Of a stretch of DNA of 64,000 bases, positions 9,288 to 18,509 are shown piece by piece. A program made the position numbers and the translations under genes. Position 1 is the first letter of the stretch; each line of letters opens with the position of its first letter. This stretch comes from Barnesiella propionica. Lineage in GTDB: Bacteria; Bacteroidota; Bacteroidia; Bacteroidales; Barnesiellaceae. A model generated the notes under the pieces. That model was not told the origin of the DNA, searched no databases, and was given only the letters and a program-made list of their open reading frames with translations. The stretch is from positions 111,535 through 175,534 of the forward strand of contig NZ_JAOQJK010000008.1 in NCBI RefSeq assembly GCF_025567045.1, given 5' to 3'.

Positions 9288-11451
9288 ATGACTTTATTTC
9301 TATTTTTTTCTTACGGTTCCTGTGTGTCCATTTTTTCTTTTTTACGATAAGCCGGTGGAAGAAAGAGCGCAGACCAAAGAATCGGGGAGAGTTGCTTTGT
9401 ACGTCATTTAATAGAGGATCGGTAAAATAGGTGATTTCGTCATTGCTTTCGAATTGTTCCGGATATAATACCACCAGATTGTTATTAGCAAAGTATTTAG
9501 ACAGAAAAGAGGGAATGGCCTCGAAATCGGTATTGAAAGATACCGATGTGCGTCTGGCACTTATGACAATGAATAGGTCGTCGTCCAGTACTTCATTTGC
9601 CAGCATAATTATATTGTCCCAGCATTCCAGAGTTTCGAATTCGTTCCGGATATGGTATCTTCCTGTTTTAAGTACAGTTTTAAGAGGACCTATGGTGTCG
9701 GGATGTGCATAAAATATAGCCCGGCATCCTATTTGTTTGGTCATGTTGGCGATGCGGTCCACCCACTTGGCGAATCCTGTTTCATATTCCGCTTTATGAG
9801 GTACGGCTATAATGATGCGGGTTATAGTATTAATGGGGATGATAAATTTTGAGATAATAATCATTTTTCGTGTACTTTTCAGTAATGATTCTATTTTAGA
9901 ACCGAAAAATGAATCGACGATATTTGCTTTCTGATGCAAGCCTACCACCAGTTCCGAAATATTATGCTCTTTCATGGTATGGATAATGCCGCTGGTTATA
10001 TTCATATCATACCGTGATATGGGGACTAGGTTTGTGTCGGCAGATGAAGCTACTTTGGCTGCTGTTTCCAGTGTCGTTTTTGCCGTATATGAATTGCCTG
10101 TACGGCTGTCGTCCGTGACATGTAGAGCATATATTTCGCTTTTTTTTCGGGGACTTTTAAGTAAAAGCGCCAGGTTTATCAGATTTTCTATGGTTTGGGG
10201 ATTGGATATAGGGATAAGTATACGTTCTTCTCCTGTGTCGTATTTCAAATCATTATCATCTTCGTTTTGCAACTTCATGGCCATTTCTTTTGCTGCTTTT
10301 TCTGTCACAATGGAGCTGATGATACATGTCAGCAAGATCATGACGATTGTGCCGTTAAGAATACTTTCATTAAATAGTCCTATTTCATATCCGATGATAA
10401 CGGCTGCAAGGGTGGCCGCCGCTTGTGCATTACTGAGTCCGAATATCATGCGACGGTCGAGGGCGGATAATTTGAATGTTTTTTGTTGCAGCCATGCGGC
10501 GATCCATTTGCACGTTGTCGCTACAATAGTCATGTTTGCTGCTACAAACAGAGTATCCCAGTTTTGAAATACGACACGGAGGTCGATGAGCATACCTACC
10601 CCGATAAGAAAATAAGGGATGAACAGTGCATTACCGACAAATTCGATTCTGTTCATCAAGGGTGAAACTCCGGGGATATATCTGTTAAGGACGATACCTG
10701 CCAGAAATGCTCCGAGTATGCCTTCCAATTCTATTAATTCTGCCAGCCAAGACGCCAGAAAGACGAGGGCCAGTATAAATATGAACTGAGTAATATTGTC
10801 ATTATATGTTTTGAAAAACCAGCGTGTAAGTCTGGGATAAGTGTATACGATAGCTAAGCTGTAGAGAGTAATATATATAATCAGTTTTACTCCAAAAAGA
10901 TGTGTCAGGTTTCCCCGTACTATTCCGGCAATGACGGCCAGGATTATCAGTGCCCCTAAAACTGTGAATATAGTACCTGCAATGGTTACGGTAACGGATG
11001 TGTTACGGGTCACGCCGTAGCGGCTTACGATAGGATAGGCGATCAATGTGTGCGAAGCGTACATGCTGGCCAGAAGAATGGAGGTTGTCCAATTCAGATT
11101 CAGAGTGTAATAACTGATGATTGTACCCAGGAGCATAGGTATCATAAATGTATAAAAGCCGAAAACCAACCCTTGCTTTTTGTTTTTCTTAAAATCGTAC
11201 ATATCTATTTCCAGTCCGGCCAGGAACATAAGATATAATATGCCAACATTCCCGAATATCTCGAAACTGCTGTCTCTTGCCAGCAAATTTAAACCGTAAG
11301 GTCCTACGATAATTCCGGCTATAATGAGACCTATGATATGGGGAATTCTTAAACGATTCAGTAAAATAGGAGCGAATAGTATAATAATCAGTACAATAAA
11401 GAATATTAGTACCGGATTCGTAATGGGTAATGCGGTCATTATACTATCCAT
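9286..11451 (-). CDS. CPA2-family cation:proton antiporter with C-terminal Usp-like region
   Basis: 721 aa. Residues about 10-390 hold some 12 membrane segments of the Na+/H+ exchanger (Kef/CPA2) fold, with FAPILLNRLRIPHIIGLIIAG at the start, IVSRYGVTRNTSVTVTIAGT in the middle and ELEGILGAFLAGIVLNRYIPG in the ion-path half. Residues about 405-680 are cytoplasmic and look like two universal-stress-protein-like α/β units (ERILIPISNPQTIENLINLALLL and IIIAVPHKAEYETGFAKWVDRI). There is no TrkA-N NAD-binding domain as in KefB/KefC. It probably exchanges Na+ or K+ for H+; the Usp-like part may sense nucleotide. The end is unusually basic. Confidence 0.88.
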   Translation of the reverse strand: MDSIMTALPITNPVLIFFIVLIIILFAPILLNRLRIPHIIGLIIAGIIVGPYGLNLLARDSSFEIFGNVGILYLMFLAGLEIDMYDFKKNKKQGLVFGFYTFMIPMLLGTIISYYTLNLNWTTSILLASMYASHTLIAYPIVSRYGVTRNTSVTVTIAGTIFTVLGALIILAVIAGIVRGNLTHLFGVKLIIYITLYSLAIVYTYPRLTRWFFKTYNDNITQFIFILALVFLASWLAELIELEGILGAFLAGIVLNRYIPGVSPLMNRIEFVGNALFIPYFLIGVGMLIDLRVVFQNWDTLFVAANMTIVATTCKWIAAWLQQKTFKLSALDRRMIFGLSNAQAAATLAAVIIGYEIGLFNESILNGTIVMILLTCIISSIVTEKAAKEMAMKLQNEDDNDLKYDTGEERILIPISNPQTIENLINLALLLKSPRKKSEIYALHVTDDSRTGNSYTAKTTLETAAKVASSADTNLVPISRYDMNITSGIIHTMKEHNISELVVGLHQKANIVDSFFGSKIESLLKSTRKMIIISKFIIPINTITRIIIAVPHKAEYETGFAKWVDRIANMTKQIGCRAIFYAHPDTIGPLKTVLKTGRYHIRNEFETLECWDNIIMLANEVLDDDLFIVISARRTSVSFNTDFEAIPSFLSKYFANNNLVVLYPEQFESNDEITYFTDPLLNDVQSNSPRFFGLRSFFHRLIVKKKKWTHRNRKKKIEIKS

Positions 11452-11758
11452 ATATATGATTATTGAGATATTAAATGTATTTATACGTAAAATACTCTAC
11501 AAATTTATGAAAAATATTTGGATTATATCGAAGGGTATCTGGATATTGTCATGCAAAAAAGACTTGTATTATTCTCGTTAATTCTATGTAAAGAGTACAT
11601 TTATTTTATGAGAACGACCGGATAATTTAATTTTATGGCGATAAATAGATTAAGTCATTCAAAATGTTGTATATTTGCGCAAATTTAACGTGTTTTGTAA
11701 ATGAAATATGTGAAATAGATGTAGTTTTAATTCCTATTATTTATAAAAGTAAAGAGAA
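11452..11758. other. Intergenic region between divergent antiporter gene and asd
   Basis: 307 nt, very AT-rich. The only recognisable element is TATATTTG at 11670-11677, a perfect TAnnTTTG -7 box for the downstream asd gene, giving a leader of roughly 75 nt. No -33 TTTG at the right spacing, no ORF and no strong hairpin were seen. Confidence 0.5.
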
Positions 11759-12760
11759 ATGAAAGTTGCTATTGTGGGTGCCAGTGGTGCCGTAGGCCAG
11801 GAATTTCTTCGCGTTTTAGACGAAAGAAATTTTCCGTTAGATGAATTGCTGTTGTTTGGTTCGGCCAGAAGTGCTGGTAATAAATATACCTTTAAGGGTA
11901 AAGAAATTACAGTTAAAGAACTGAAACATAACGACGATTTTAAGGGCGTAGACATAGCATTCACATCGGCCGGAGCCGGTATTTCAAAAGAATTTGCCGA
12001 TACGATAACCAAATACGGGGCGGTGATGATAGATAACTCCAGTGCATTTCGTATGGATGAGGAAGTTCCTTTGGTCGTTCCCGAAGTGAACGGTGCAGAT
12101 GCCTTTGTACGTCCGCGGGGTATAATTGCAAATCCGAATTGTACAACGATTCAGATGGTAGTTACGCTGAAAGCTATTGAAAATATTTCGCATATTACGC
12201 GTGTACATGTTTCTACTTATCAGGCTGCCAGCGGGGCTGGTGCTTCGGCCATGCAGGAATTGAAAAAACAATATGAACAGTTGTTGAACGGCGAAGAGCC
12301 TACGGTTGAGAAATTTTATTATCAACTGGCATATAACCTTATTCCTCAGGTAGATGTTTTTACTGACAATCTGTATACAAAAGAGGAAATGAAAATGTAC
12401 CATGAAACCCGCAAGATTATGCATTCCGATATACAGGTAAGTGCCACATGTGTAAGGGTTCCTGTTATGAGGGCCCATTCGGAAGCCATCTGGCTGGAAA
12501 CCGAACAACCGGTTTCTGTAGAAGCAGCACGTGAGGCTTTCTCAAAAGCAGAGGGTATTGTTCTTCGCGACGATCCGGCTGATAAAATTTATCCGATGCC
12601 TTTGGATGTTGCCGGAAAAGATCCGGTGTATGTAGGTCGCATTCGTGCCGATATAACTAATTCTAATGGTTTGACTTTTTGGGCGGTCAGCGATCAGATA
12701 AAAAAAGGTGCGGCATTGAATGCTGTTCAAATTGCCGAATATTTGTTAAAGCACCAATGA
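11759..12760 (+). CDS. asd: Aspartate-semialdehyde dehydrogenase
   Basis: 333 aa, usual length. It reduces aspartyl phosphate to aspartate semialdehyde with NADPH, the branch point for lysine/diaminopimelate, threonine and methionine. The nucleotide-binding motif [14 protein letters not shown] lies at residues 7-20, the catalytic cysteine is Cys128 in [10 protein letters not shown], and the substrate and active-site region reads [13 protein letters not shown]. It is a single gene with an upstream TATATTTG box and a strong 22-bp hairpin downstream. Confidence 0.96.
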   Translation: MKVAIVGASGAVGQEFLRVLDERNFPLDELLLFGSARSAGNKYTFKGKEITVKELKHNDDFKGVDIAFTSAGAGISKEFADTITKYGAVMIDNSSAFRMDEEVPLVVPEVNGADAFVRPRGIIANPNCTTIQMVVTLKAIENISHITRVHVSTYQAASGAGASAMQELKKQYEQLLNGEEPTVEKFYYQLAYNLIPQVDVFTDNLYTKEEMKMYHETRKIMHSDIQVSATCVRVPVMRAHSEAIWLETEQPVSVEAAREAFSKAEGIVLRDDPADKIYPMPLDVAGKDPVYVGRIRADITNSNGLTFWAVSDQIKKGAALNAVQIAEYLLKHQ

Positions 12761-12790
12761 TAAATTTTAAGTAAAGAACGAAAAGAAATA

Positions 12791-12842
12791 TTGCATCAAT
12801 AAAAACGACCGGAAAAAATTCCGGTCGTTTTTATTGATGCAA
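12791..12842. terminator. Bidirectional intrinsic terminator
   Basis: Perfect 22-bp inverted repeat, arms 12791-12812 and 12821-12842, with an 8-nt AAAAAATT loop. The GC-rich part (ACGACCGG/CCGGTCGT) is next to the loop and is flanked by A5/T5 tracts on either side. It lies between asd (plus) and the GH20 gene (minus). Confidence 0.9.
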
Positions 12843-12857
12843 GTATATCGTGCTCTT

Positions 12858-14681
12858 TTATTTATTACTTAAAACCGTGGTAACAACAATACTTCGTTTT
12901 CCCGAAGGCGTGATTACAACGCTTTTGACTATTCTCTCTTCGCCTGCAGGAACAGTTATCGTAACCGGTTTTGTATAAAGTTTATTGAATGCATACGGTA
13001 TGCGTCCGTCGATGGTATAAAATATATTTGCACCTTTTACGGGCACTTTATAATTCAGAGTATATGAGCTTGTTTTAATCGTGTCATTTACTGCCCCTAT
13101 CGGTTCGGGTACGCGATAAGTAAGACCGGCGTTATCAAAGACGGCCAGATGTTCCGGCAAACGGTTTTCGGAAAAGTCGGCCCAGTTCTTTTTTTCCACC
13201 GGAGTCCATGCTATTTCAGATAAAGCCAATATACGGGGAAGTACCATATAAAATGCTTTATTCGGAGTCTGTATGAATTCGACCCATAAATTTGCTTGTA
13301 CACCTTTGATATGTTGTTTTTCGGTGTCGTTAAGTTCGCTCGGGGTTGGATTGTATCCGTAGATTTTATCTAATGTAAGGAACATTTTGTTATTATCGTT
13401 GATCGTATTCGGTTCTTCGTCGGAAACGGCCGCTCTTTTATCGAAATACAAGAACTCTCCGGGGGTCATTATCGCATCATGATGCATCTGTGCTGCCGCG
13501 ATTCCACCTTTGGTTCCCCTCCAGCTCATGACGGTAGCGTTGGGAGCTAATCCCCCTTCCAGTATTTCATCCCATCCGATGATGTTCCGTCCTTTTTTAT
13601 TCAAATATTTTTCTACACGATGTACAAAATAAGATTGTAGTTCATTTTCATCTTTCAGCTTTTCCTTTTTGATTCTTTTCTGGCAGTAGGGACATTCTTT
13701 CCATCGGATTTTAGGACATTCATCACCTCCGATATGTATATATTCCGATGGGAATATTTCTATGATTTCGTCCAATACGCCTTCTGCGAATTTAAAGGTT
13801 GCTTCTTTTCCCGGACAGAAAACTTCTTTGTGGACATCCCAGTGGCATGAAACTTCGAAAGGACCGGGATTATCTCCGCATGCCAGTTCGGGATAAGCAG
13901 CCAGTGCAGCCGTCGCGTGTCCCGGAAATTCGATCTCGGGGATTACCGTAATATATTTGGATGCAGCGTAAGCTACGATTTCTTTTGCTTCTTCTTGAGT
14001 GTAATATCCTCCGTAGGGAATATCGTCATATGTTTTTGTTTTAGCAATAAGGGTACATTTTCTTTTACTGCCTATTTCGGTAAGCAATGGATATTTTTTT
14101 ATCTCTATTCTCCAGCCCTGGTCATCACTCAGGTGCCAGTGAAAAGTATTTATTTTATATTGTGCCAAAAGATCAATATATTGTTTGATGAATTCCATGG
14201 GAAAAATGTGCCGGCATACGTCCAGCATGGCACCCCGATAACCGTACCGGGGATAATCTTTGATTTGGGCAAAAGGAACTGTACCGTTTTGATTGTCTAT
14301 CATTTGTGCAAGAGTCTGCAATCCGTAAAATACTCCCTTTTCCTGAGGTGCTGTAATTATAACACCTTCGTTATTCACAGTGAGGAGATATCCTTCGGCA
14401 GGAACATTGGCAGCGGGATCGAGCTGAAGGGTAAGAGTTCCTCTGTCGCAACTGAGTTTATTAAAATCTTTTACCCTATTGCCGACAATTGTTTCCGCAA
14501 AAGAAATCAGGTTTATCGGAGAAATTTTAAATCCGTTCACTTTGATTTTTGCAGCTTTCAGGTTGTACTCCCCTTCCTGCAATTGGACTTCCACCGGTTG
14601 GGGAATAACGTGTAATGATCGTCCTAAAGCGTATTCGCTGGTAAGAATAAGTATGAGAAAAAGAAAGAACACTTTTTTCAT
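12858..14681 (-). CDS. Secreted β-N-acetylhexosaminidase, glycoside hydrolase family 20
   Basis: 607 aa. A signal peptide (about 19 residues) ends near ALGRSLHVIP. A GH20b-type N-domain (about 22-140) contains VIPQPVEVQLQEGEY. The TIM barrel follows, with YRGAMLDVCRHIFP, HWHLSDDQGWRIEI and the catalytic Asp320-Glu321 in HIGGDECPKIRWKECP, then WDEILEGGLAPNATVMSWRG and GVQANLWVEFI. The C-terminal 100 residues form a chitobiase-type β domain (YTLNYKVPVKGANIFYTIDGRIPY). It removes terminal GlcNAc or GalNAc from glycans in the periplasm or at the surface. It is a lone gene, not in an obvious polysaccharide-utilisation locus. A TATATTTG box on the minus strand lies at 14714-14721. Confidence 0.94.
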   Translation of the reverse strand: MKKVFFLFLILILTSEYALGRSLHVIPQPVEVQLQEGEYNLKAAKIKVNGFKISPINLISFAETIVGNRVKDFNKLSCDRGTLTLQLDPAANVPAEGYLLTVNNEGVIITAPQEKGVFYGLQTLAQMIDNQNGTVPFAQIKDYPRYGYRGAMLDVCRHIFPMEFIKQYIDLLAQYKINTFHWHLSDDQGWRIEIKKYPLLTEIGSKRKCTLIAKTKTYDDIPYGGYYTQEEAKEIVAYAASKYITVIPEIEFPGHATAALAAYPELACGDNPGPFEVSCHWDVHKEVFCPGKEATFKFAEGVLDEIIEIFPSEYIHIGGDECPKIRWKECPYCQKRIKKEKLKDENELQSYFVHRVEKYLNKKGRNIIGWDEILEGGLAPNATVMSWRGTKGGIAAAQMHHDAIMTPGEFLYFDKRAAVSDEEPNTINDNNKMFLTLDKIYGYNPTPSELNDTEKQHIKGVQANLWVEFIQTPNKAFYMVLPRILALSEIAWTPVEKKNWADFSENRLPEHLAVFDNAGLTYRVPEPIGAVNDTIKTSSYTLNYKVPVKGANIFYTIDGRIPYAFNKLYTKPVTITVPAGEERIVKSVVITPSGKRSIVVTTVLSNK

Positions 14682-14713
14682 GGCACAATTATGATTTAAA
14701 ATTAATATGTATG

Positions 14714-14721
14714 CAAATATA
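14714..14721 (-). promoter_or_regulatory. Probable -7 box of GH20 gene promoter
   Basis: TATATTTG on the minus strand, a perfect TAnnTTTG, 33 nt upstream of the GH20 ATG. No -33 TTTG was found at 19-21 nt. Confidence 0.45.
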
Positions 14722-15272
14722 ATAAAATATTTTATTATCTCTAAAATTCTTTTAGTGGTATTTTATTTATATGTGCTATTGAAATTTTCCTTATCAAACT
14801 AAAGAATTGCGTATGAGCATTAAAGAAAAAGTAAAGTTAGGATATCGGGATAAAGTAGTAACATGATAAAAGTAAAATTTTCACAGATATATCGAGAGTG
14901 GATAACAAAATTTTATAGAGCTGTATCACGTAGAATATATAGAAATATAAGAACTCGACAAGGGGGATAAGGGATATCGGAATCAGCTTAAGCTGTTGTC
15001 TTATTTTTTATTTGCCTGGGTCGAGTTGTACCGGATTTGCACAGGATACTCATACAGAGTTTTTTTATTTCCTCTTATAAAGTTCGGGAAATATTTTAAG
15101 CAAAATGGCCGTATATTGTTAACTGTTTTCGTATTGTCAGCCATACTGTTGCAGGTGGCTATCATACTTGTAAGCTGATTGGAGATATATATGAGATAAT
15201 CCGAAATCAATGTAAATAGTCTAATATTAGATCATGATGATAGTGGTAGCTCCAAATTGTAATATTGATGCT
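14722..15272. other. Intergenic region without a recognisable gene
   Basis: About 550 nt between the GH20 start and the TPM gene end, both read on the minus strand. Short open frames of 60-70 codons on both strands (around 14996-15210) overlap one another, show no family resemblance and are not accepted as genes. No clear hairpin terminator, repeat or RNA gene was seen. It may be decayed sequence. Confidence 0.4.
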
Positions 15273-16499
15273 TTACCATCCGGAGGTAGAACCTCCTCCT
15301 CCGGTCATTCCTCCTCCAAACCCTCCGCTGAATCCTCCTCCGCCCCGGTTTCCTCGTCCGGCTGCCGAGGCTGCTATAATAATAGGTATGATATAAGATT
15401 TCCGTATCGTTTTATGACAATGCTCACAATAATATATTTTTTCTCCCATTCCTTGTGAAAGAGTGGTTGCATGACGCACGATGTGATCTTTTTGCAAACT
15501 AAATGCCTTTGTGTGGCAATTAGGACATTCGGTATACCCACACATGTTGTTCTCATAAGGATATACCTGTGTGTCGCCGCATTTGTCACATAGCCAGACG
15601 TCGTAATCTACCGAATTTATTTTTTCTTCGGTGTTTTCTTGCGGGGTAAGATAAAAGTTATCTTCTTCTTCATTCAATTTTCTCATAGGAGCACCACATT
15701 GCTCGCATTTGCGAGGTTCGTTGCGCAGTCGTTTCAATGAAGAGGCGACCCACCAATAAAGAAATAGAGTAAAGACCGGAAAAATAAATGATGCCGATAA
15801 TAAAAATACTTTATAAGTTTTTAAAGCTTTATATTTTTCGTATGGATTATGGTCTTTTTTTCTTCGTTTGGCTGTAAGAATGATGGCAAGCATGATAAAA
15901 GAGAAAATAACAGAGAAGGTCAGATAGCCGCTAATGAGCGATATTGCCGAAAATTCTTCATTCTCTCTTACTGCCGTAAGTTCTTCGGTGGCTCCAGGTG
16001 TGGTAAGGACTTTTGTAATGGTACCGACACCATTGATGAACCCGTTGTCATAATCTCCTTTTTTGAAATAGGGCAGCATATCTCTCGTTTGTATACGTTT
16101 GCAAATAGCATCGGGCAATACCCCCTCTACACCATATCCGGTGCGGAAAGTGATTTTTCGCTGATCCAGTACAAAAAGGATAAGGACGCCGTTGTCTTTG
16201 CTTCTTTTGCCTATTCCCCACGAGGAAAAAAGATCGGTGGCGAATATATCTATGTCTTTGTTTCCGATAGATTCTACTACTACGACAGCTATTTCCGCGG
16301 TATTCTCTGCCTGCATTTGATAAAGCATTTGGTCGAGGGTGGCGACTGTCTTATCGGAAAGGATACCATCGGGATTACTCACGAATAGTCTTCCATCGTT
16401 CAGATGGACATTCGGTATGTTTTCGACCGTATATTCTTTAGCATATAACTGGGCCGAGATAAATATAAATATGAGTATAAACAGACGGGTAATTTTCAT
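15273..16499 (-). CDS. TPM domain membrane protein with zinc-ribbon region
   Basis: 408 aa. Signal peptide (IFIFISAQLYAKEYT), then a TPM domain of about residues 25-165: NDGRLFVSNPDGILSDKTVATLDQML, IAVVVVESIGNKDIDIFATDLFSSWGIG and KDNGVLILFVLDQRKITFRTGYGVEGVLPD. Two membrane segments follow, near 195-215 and 235-250. After these lie four CxxC knuckles (CEQC, CDKC, CPNC, CEHC), enough for two zinc ribbons. The chain ends in a Gly/Ser-rich tail typical of YgcG-like TPM proteins. TPM proteins are envelope-associated and linked to photosystem repair in plants and to phosphatase-like activity; the bacterial role is unclear. It starts 19 nt after dgt, so the two are probably co-transcribed. Confidence 0.85.
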   Translation of the reverse strand: MKITRLFILIFIFISAQLYAKEYTVENIPNVHLNDGRLFVSNPDGILSDKTVATLDQMLYQMQAENTAEIAVVVVESIGNKDIDIFATDLFSSWGIGKRSKDNGVLILFVLDQRKITFRTGYGVEGVLPDAICKRIQTRDMLPYFKKGDYDNGFINGVGTITKVLTTPGATEELTAVRENEEFSAISLISGYLTFSVIFSFIMLAIILTAKRRKKDHNPYEKYKALKTYKVFLLSASFIFPVFTLFLYWWVASSLKRLRNEPRKCEQCGAPMRKLNEEEDNFYLTPQENTEEKINSVDYDVWLCDKCGDTQVYPYENNMCGYTECPNCHTKAFSLQKDHIVRHATTLSQGMGEKIYYCEHCHKTIRKSYIIPIIIAASAAGRGNRGGGGFSGGFGGGMTGGGGSTSGW

Positions 16500-16518
16500 T
16501 GCGATTGTTTTTTGTGGA

Positions 16519-17889
16519 TTAAAGAGCCGGAAGGCTCATGCCGTTTATTTTTCTGTAAAGGTCTAGCGCATAGACATCTGTCATCCCCGATATGTAATCG
16601 ATAACTGCCTGTATTTTCCCGTATAATGTATCGGCATTGGTCTCGTATTGACCGGGAACTTTATTGAGCAATAGCTGAGAATAAGCTTTTTCGGGATATT
16701 GTACGGCGTTGATCAGTTTATCCAATAAAATAGATATAATACGATTACCCGCTAATTCTATGTCTAATACGTCGGAGGATTTGTAGATGCTTTTCCAGGC
16801 TACGTCTGAACAATCGGAATAAGCTTTGCACGGTAGTCCTTCGATTTTTTCTATAAGGATTCCCTCGAAACGGCCTTCCAGGATAGCATCTTCTTCATTG
16901 CAAAAAACTTTTGAACATTCATCTACTAAGGTGCCTATGACACAGGATCGCAAATAAGCGATTTGTTCGTTCACATCATTGACCAACCGCATAACTTCTT
17001 GGATATGTTCTAATCTCTCTCCTTCGAAAAAGCCGAGAAAAAGTTCTTTGGTCTTTTCGGTAGTGAGGATTTTCAGTTTATGAGCGTCTTCTATGTCCAT
17101 TACCTGATAGCAGATATCGTCTGCAGCTTCTACGAGATATACCAGAGGATGGCGATGGTAACGTAAGCCGCTGTTGCCGTCTGCCAACATGCCTAATTCT
17201 TCGGCTACTTTTATGAAATAATCTTTTTCGGAAGTAAAGAAGCCTGATTTCCCTTTTCGGGTTGATAACGAGGCTGCATAAGGATATTTAACTATAGAGG
17301 CGAGAGTAGAGTAGGTCATGGCGAATCCCCCTGGGCGGCGTCCGTTAAACTGGTGTGTCAATAGCCGGAAAGCATTGGCATTTCCTTCAAAATGAGTCAG
17401 ATCCTGCCATTCTTCCGGCTGTAACTGAAATTGTAGCGGAAGTCCGTTCCCTTCTGAAAAATATGTTGCTATCGCTCTTTCTCCCGAGTGTCCGAAAGGA
17501 GGATTCCCCATATCATGTGCCAGGCATCCAGCCGCGACAATGGCACCTATTTCATTTAGTTTTTCCCGCCAGGGTTCTTCTTTGTATTTTTCCAGAAGAC
17601 GCGTTGTGACATTGTGCCCTAAAGAGCGTCCTACACAAGATACTTCCAGACTATGTGTCAGTCTGTTATGAACGAATACACTTCCCGGCAAAGGGAATAC
17701 CTGAGTTTTATTCTGTAATCTTCGGAAAGGAGCGGAGAATACGAGCCGGTCATAATCCCGCTGGAAATCGGTTCGGCTGTGCTGCCTGTTGTCATGATAT
17801 TTTTCCATCCCGAATCGTTTGGACGAAATAAGTTTGTCCCATTCCATTCTCCGTTTTTTTCCAGAAGTACTATTGAGAGTCATATTCAT
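16519..17889 (-). CDS. dgt: Deoxyguanosinetriphosphate triphosphohydrolase-like protein
   Basis: 456 aa from the ATG at 17887-17889. It is an HD-domain enzyme that removes tripolyphosphate from dGTP. The N-terminal part reads RTEFQRDYDRLVFSAPFRRL-like (here RTDFQRDYDRLVFSAPFRRL), followed by HNRLTHSLEVSCVGRSLG, the HD motif AHDMGNPPFGHSGERAI and the later metal Asp region EAADDICYQVMDIEDAHKL. An upstream ATG at 17937 lies beyond the TACATTTG box at 17913-17920 and is rejected; a later ATG at 17847 (MEWDKLIS) matches where relatives start and is an equally good choice. It precedes the TPM gene by 19 nt. Confidence 0.93.
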   Translation of the reverse strand: MNMTLNSTSGKKRRMEWDKLISSKRFGMEKYHDNRQHSRTDFQRDYDRLVFSAPFRRLQNKTQVFPLPGSVFVHNRLTHSLEVSCVGRSLGHNVTTRLLEKYKEEPWREKLNEIGAIVAAGCLAHDMGNPPFGHSGERAIATYFSEGNGLPLQFQLQPEEWQDLTHFEGNANAFRLLTHQFNGRRPGGFAMTYSTLASIVKYPYAASLSTRKGKSGFFTSEKDYFIKVAEELGMLADGNSGLRYHRHPLVYLVEAADDICYQVMDIEDAHKLKILTTEKTKELFLGFFEGERLEHIQEVMRLVNDVNEQIAYLRSCVIGTLVDECSKVFCNEEDAILEGRFEGILIEKIEGLPCKAYSDCSDVAWKSIYKSSDVLDIELAGNRIISILLDKLINAVQYPEKAYSQLLLNKVPGQYETNADTLYGKIQAVIDYISGMTDVYALDLYRKINGMSLPAL

Positions 17890-17912
17890 TATCCTGTTTT
17901 TTATATAGATTG

Positions 17913-17920
17913 CAAATGTA
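17913..17920 (-). promoter_or_regulatory. Probable -7 box of dgt-TPM promoter
   Basis: TACATTTG on the minus strand, a perfect TAnnTTTG, 23 nt upstream of the preferred dgt ATG. It helps exclude the longest possible dgt start. Confidence 0.5.
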
Positions 17921-18061
17921 ATAAATTCATGTAGCATATAATAAGATAAGAAGTGCTAATTCCTGAGATTTTGTTTTAATTCATTTAAAAATAAACAATT
18001 CGCTGTAAAGTTTGCTTAGTTTTCGTTATTTTCGCACATTAATCGAAATGGAATTTTTCTT

Positions 18062-18502
18062 ATGAATGTAAAAGTAAAAATTATAAATAAATCCAAACAT
18101 GAATTACCCGCTTACGGAACGCTCTTTTCTGCGGGTATGGATATTCGCGCCAATCTGGATAATCCTGTAGTAGTAGAACCTATGCAGAGGATACTGATAC
18201 CTACGGGACTATATATGGCTTTGCCGGAAGGTTTCGAAGCGCAGATACGTCCCCGTAGCGGATTGGCATTAAAACATGGGATAGGGATACTTAATTCTCC
18301 CGGAACTATTGATGCAGACTATCGTGGTGAAATAGGGATTATACTGATAAATCTTTCTGATAAACCGTTTGAAATAAAAGATGGTGAACGTATATGCCAG
18401 ATGGTGGTGAAAGAATTTTGTAGAGTAGAGTGGGAAGAAACCGATACATTAGAAGAAACCGACCGTGGCGCGGGAGGTTTCGGTCATACAGGCGTACAAT
18501 AA
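18062..18502 (+). CDS. dut: dUTP diphosphatase (dUTPase)
   Basis: 146 aa, a trimeric dUTPase. All five motifs are visible: [41 protein letters not shown] and the C-terminal P-loop-like [11 protein letters not shown] that closes over the active site. It hydrolyses dUTP to dUMP and pyrophosphate, keeping uracil out of DNA and supplying dTMP synthesis. It is first in a plus-strand run with the TPR, DUF4292 and EnvC-like genes; the spacing to the TPR gene is 7 nt. Confidence 0.97.
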   Translation: MNVKVKIINKSKHELPAYGTLFSAGMDIRANLDNPVVVEPMQRILIPTGLYMALPEGFEAQIRPRSGLALKHGIGILNSPGTIDADYRGEIGIILINLSDKPFEIKDGERICQMVVKEFCRVEWEETDTLEETDRGAGGFGHTGVQ

Positions 18503-18509
18503 AAAGTAT

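Noticed and set aside
9974..10567. 197-codon open frame on the plus strand
   Set aside because: Antisense to the antiporter; hydrophobic because it mirrors membrane-helix codons.
13917..14615. 232-codon open frame on the plus strand
   Set aside because: It lies entirely antisense to the GH20 hexosaminidase gene, has no family resemblance, and is a codon-usage shadow.
14996..15210. Short mutually overlapping frames on both strands in the spacer after the GH20 gene
   Set aside because: 60-70 codons, no family match, no start-site or promoter support; insufficient to call a gene.
15280..15370. CTCC/GGAGG-rich repetitive stretch suggesting a repeat or CRISPR-like element
   Set aside because: It encodes the Gly/Ser-rich tail of the TPM protein; simple codon repetition explains it.
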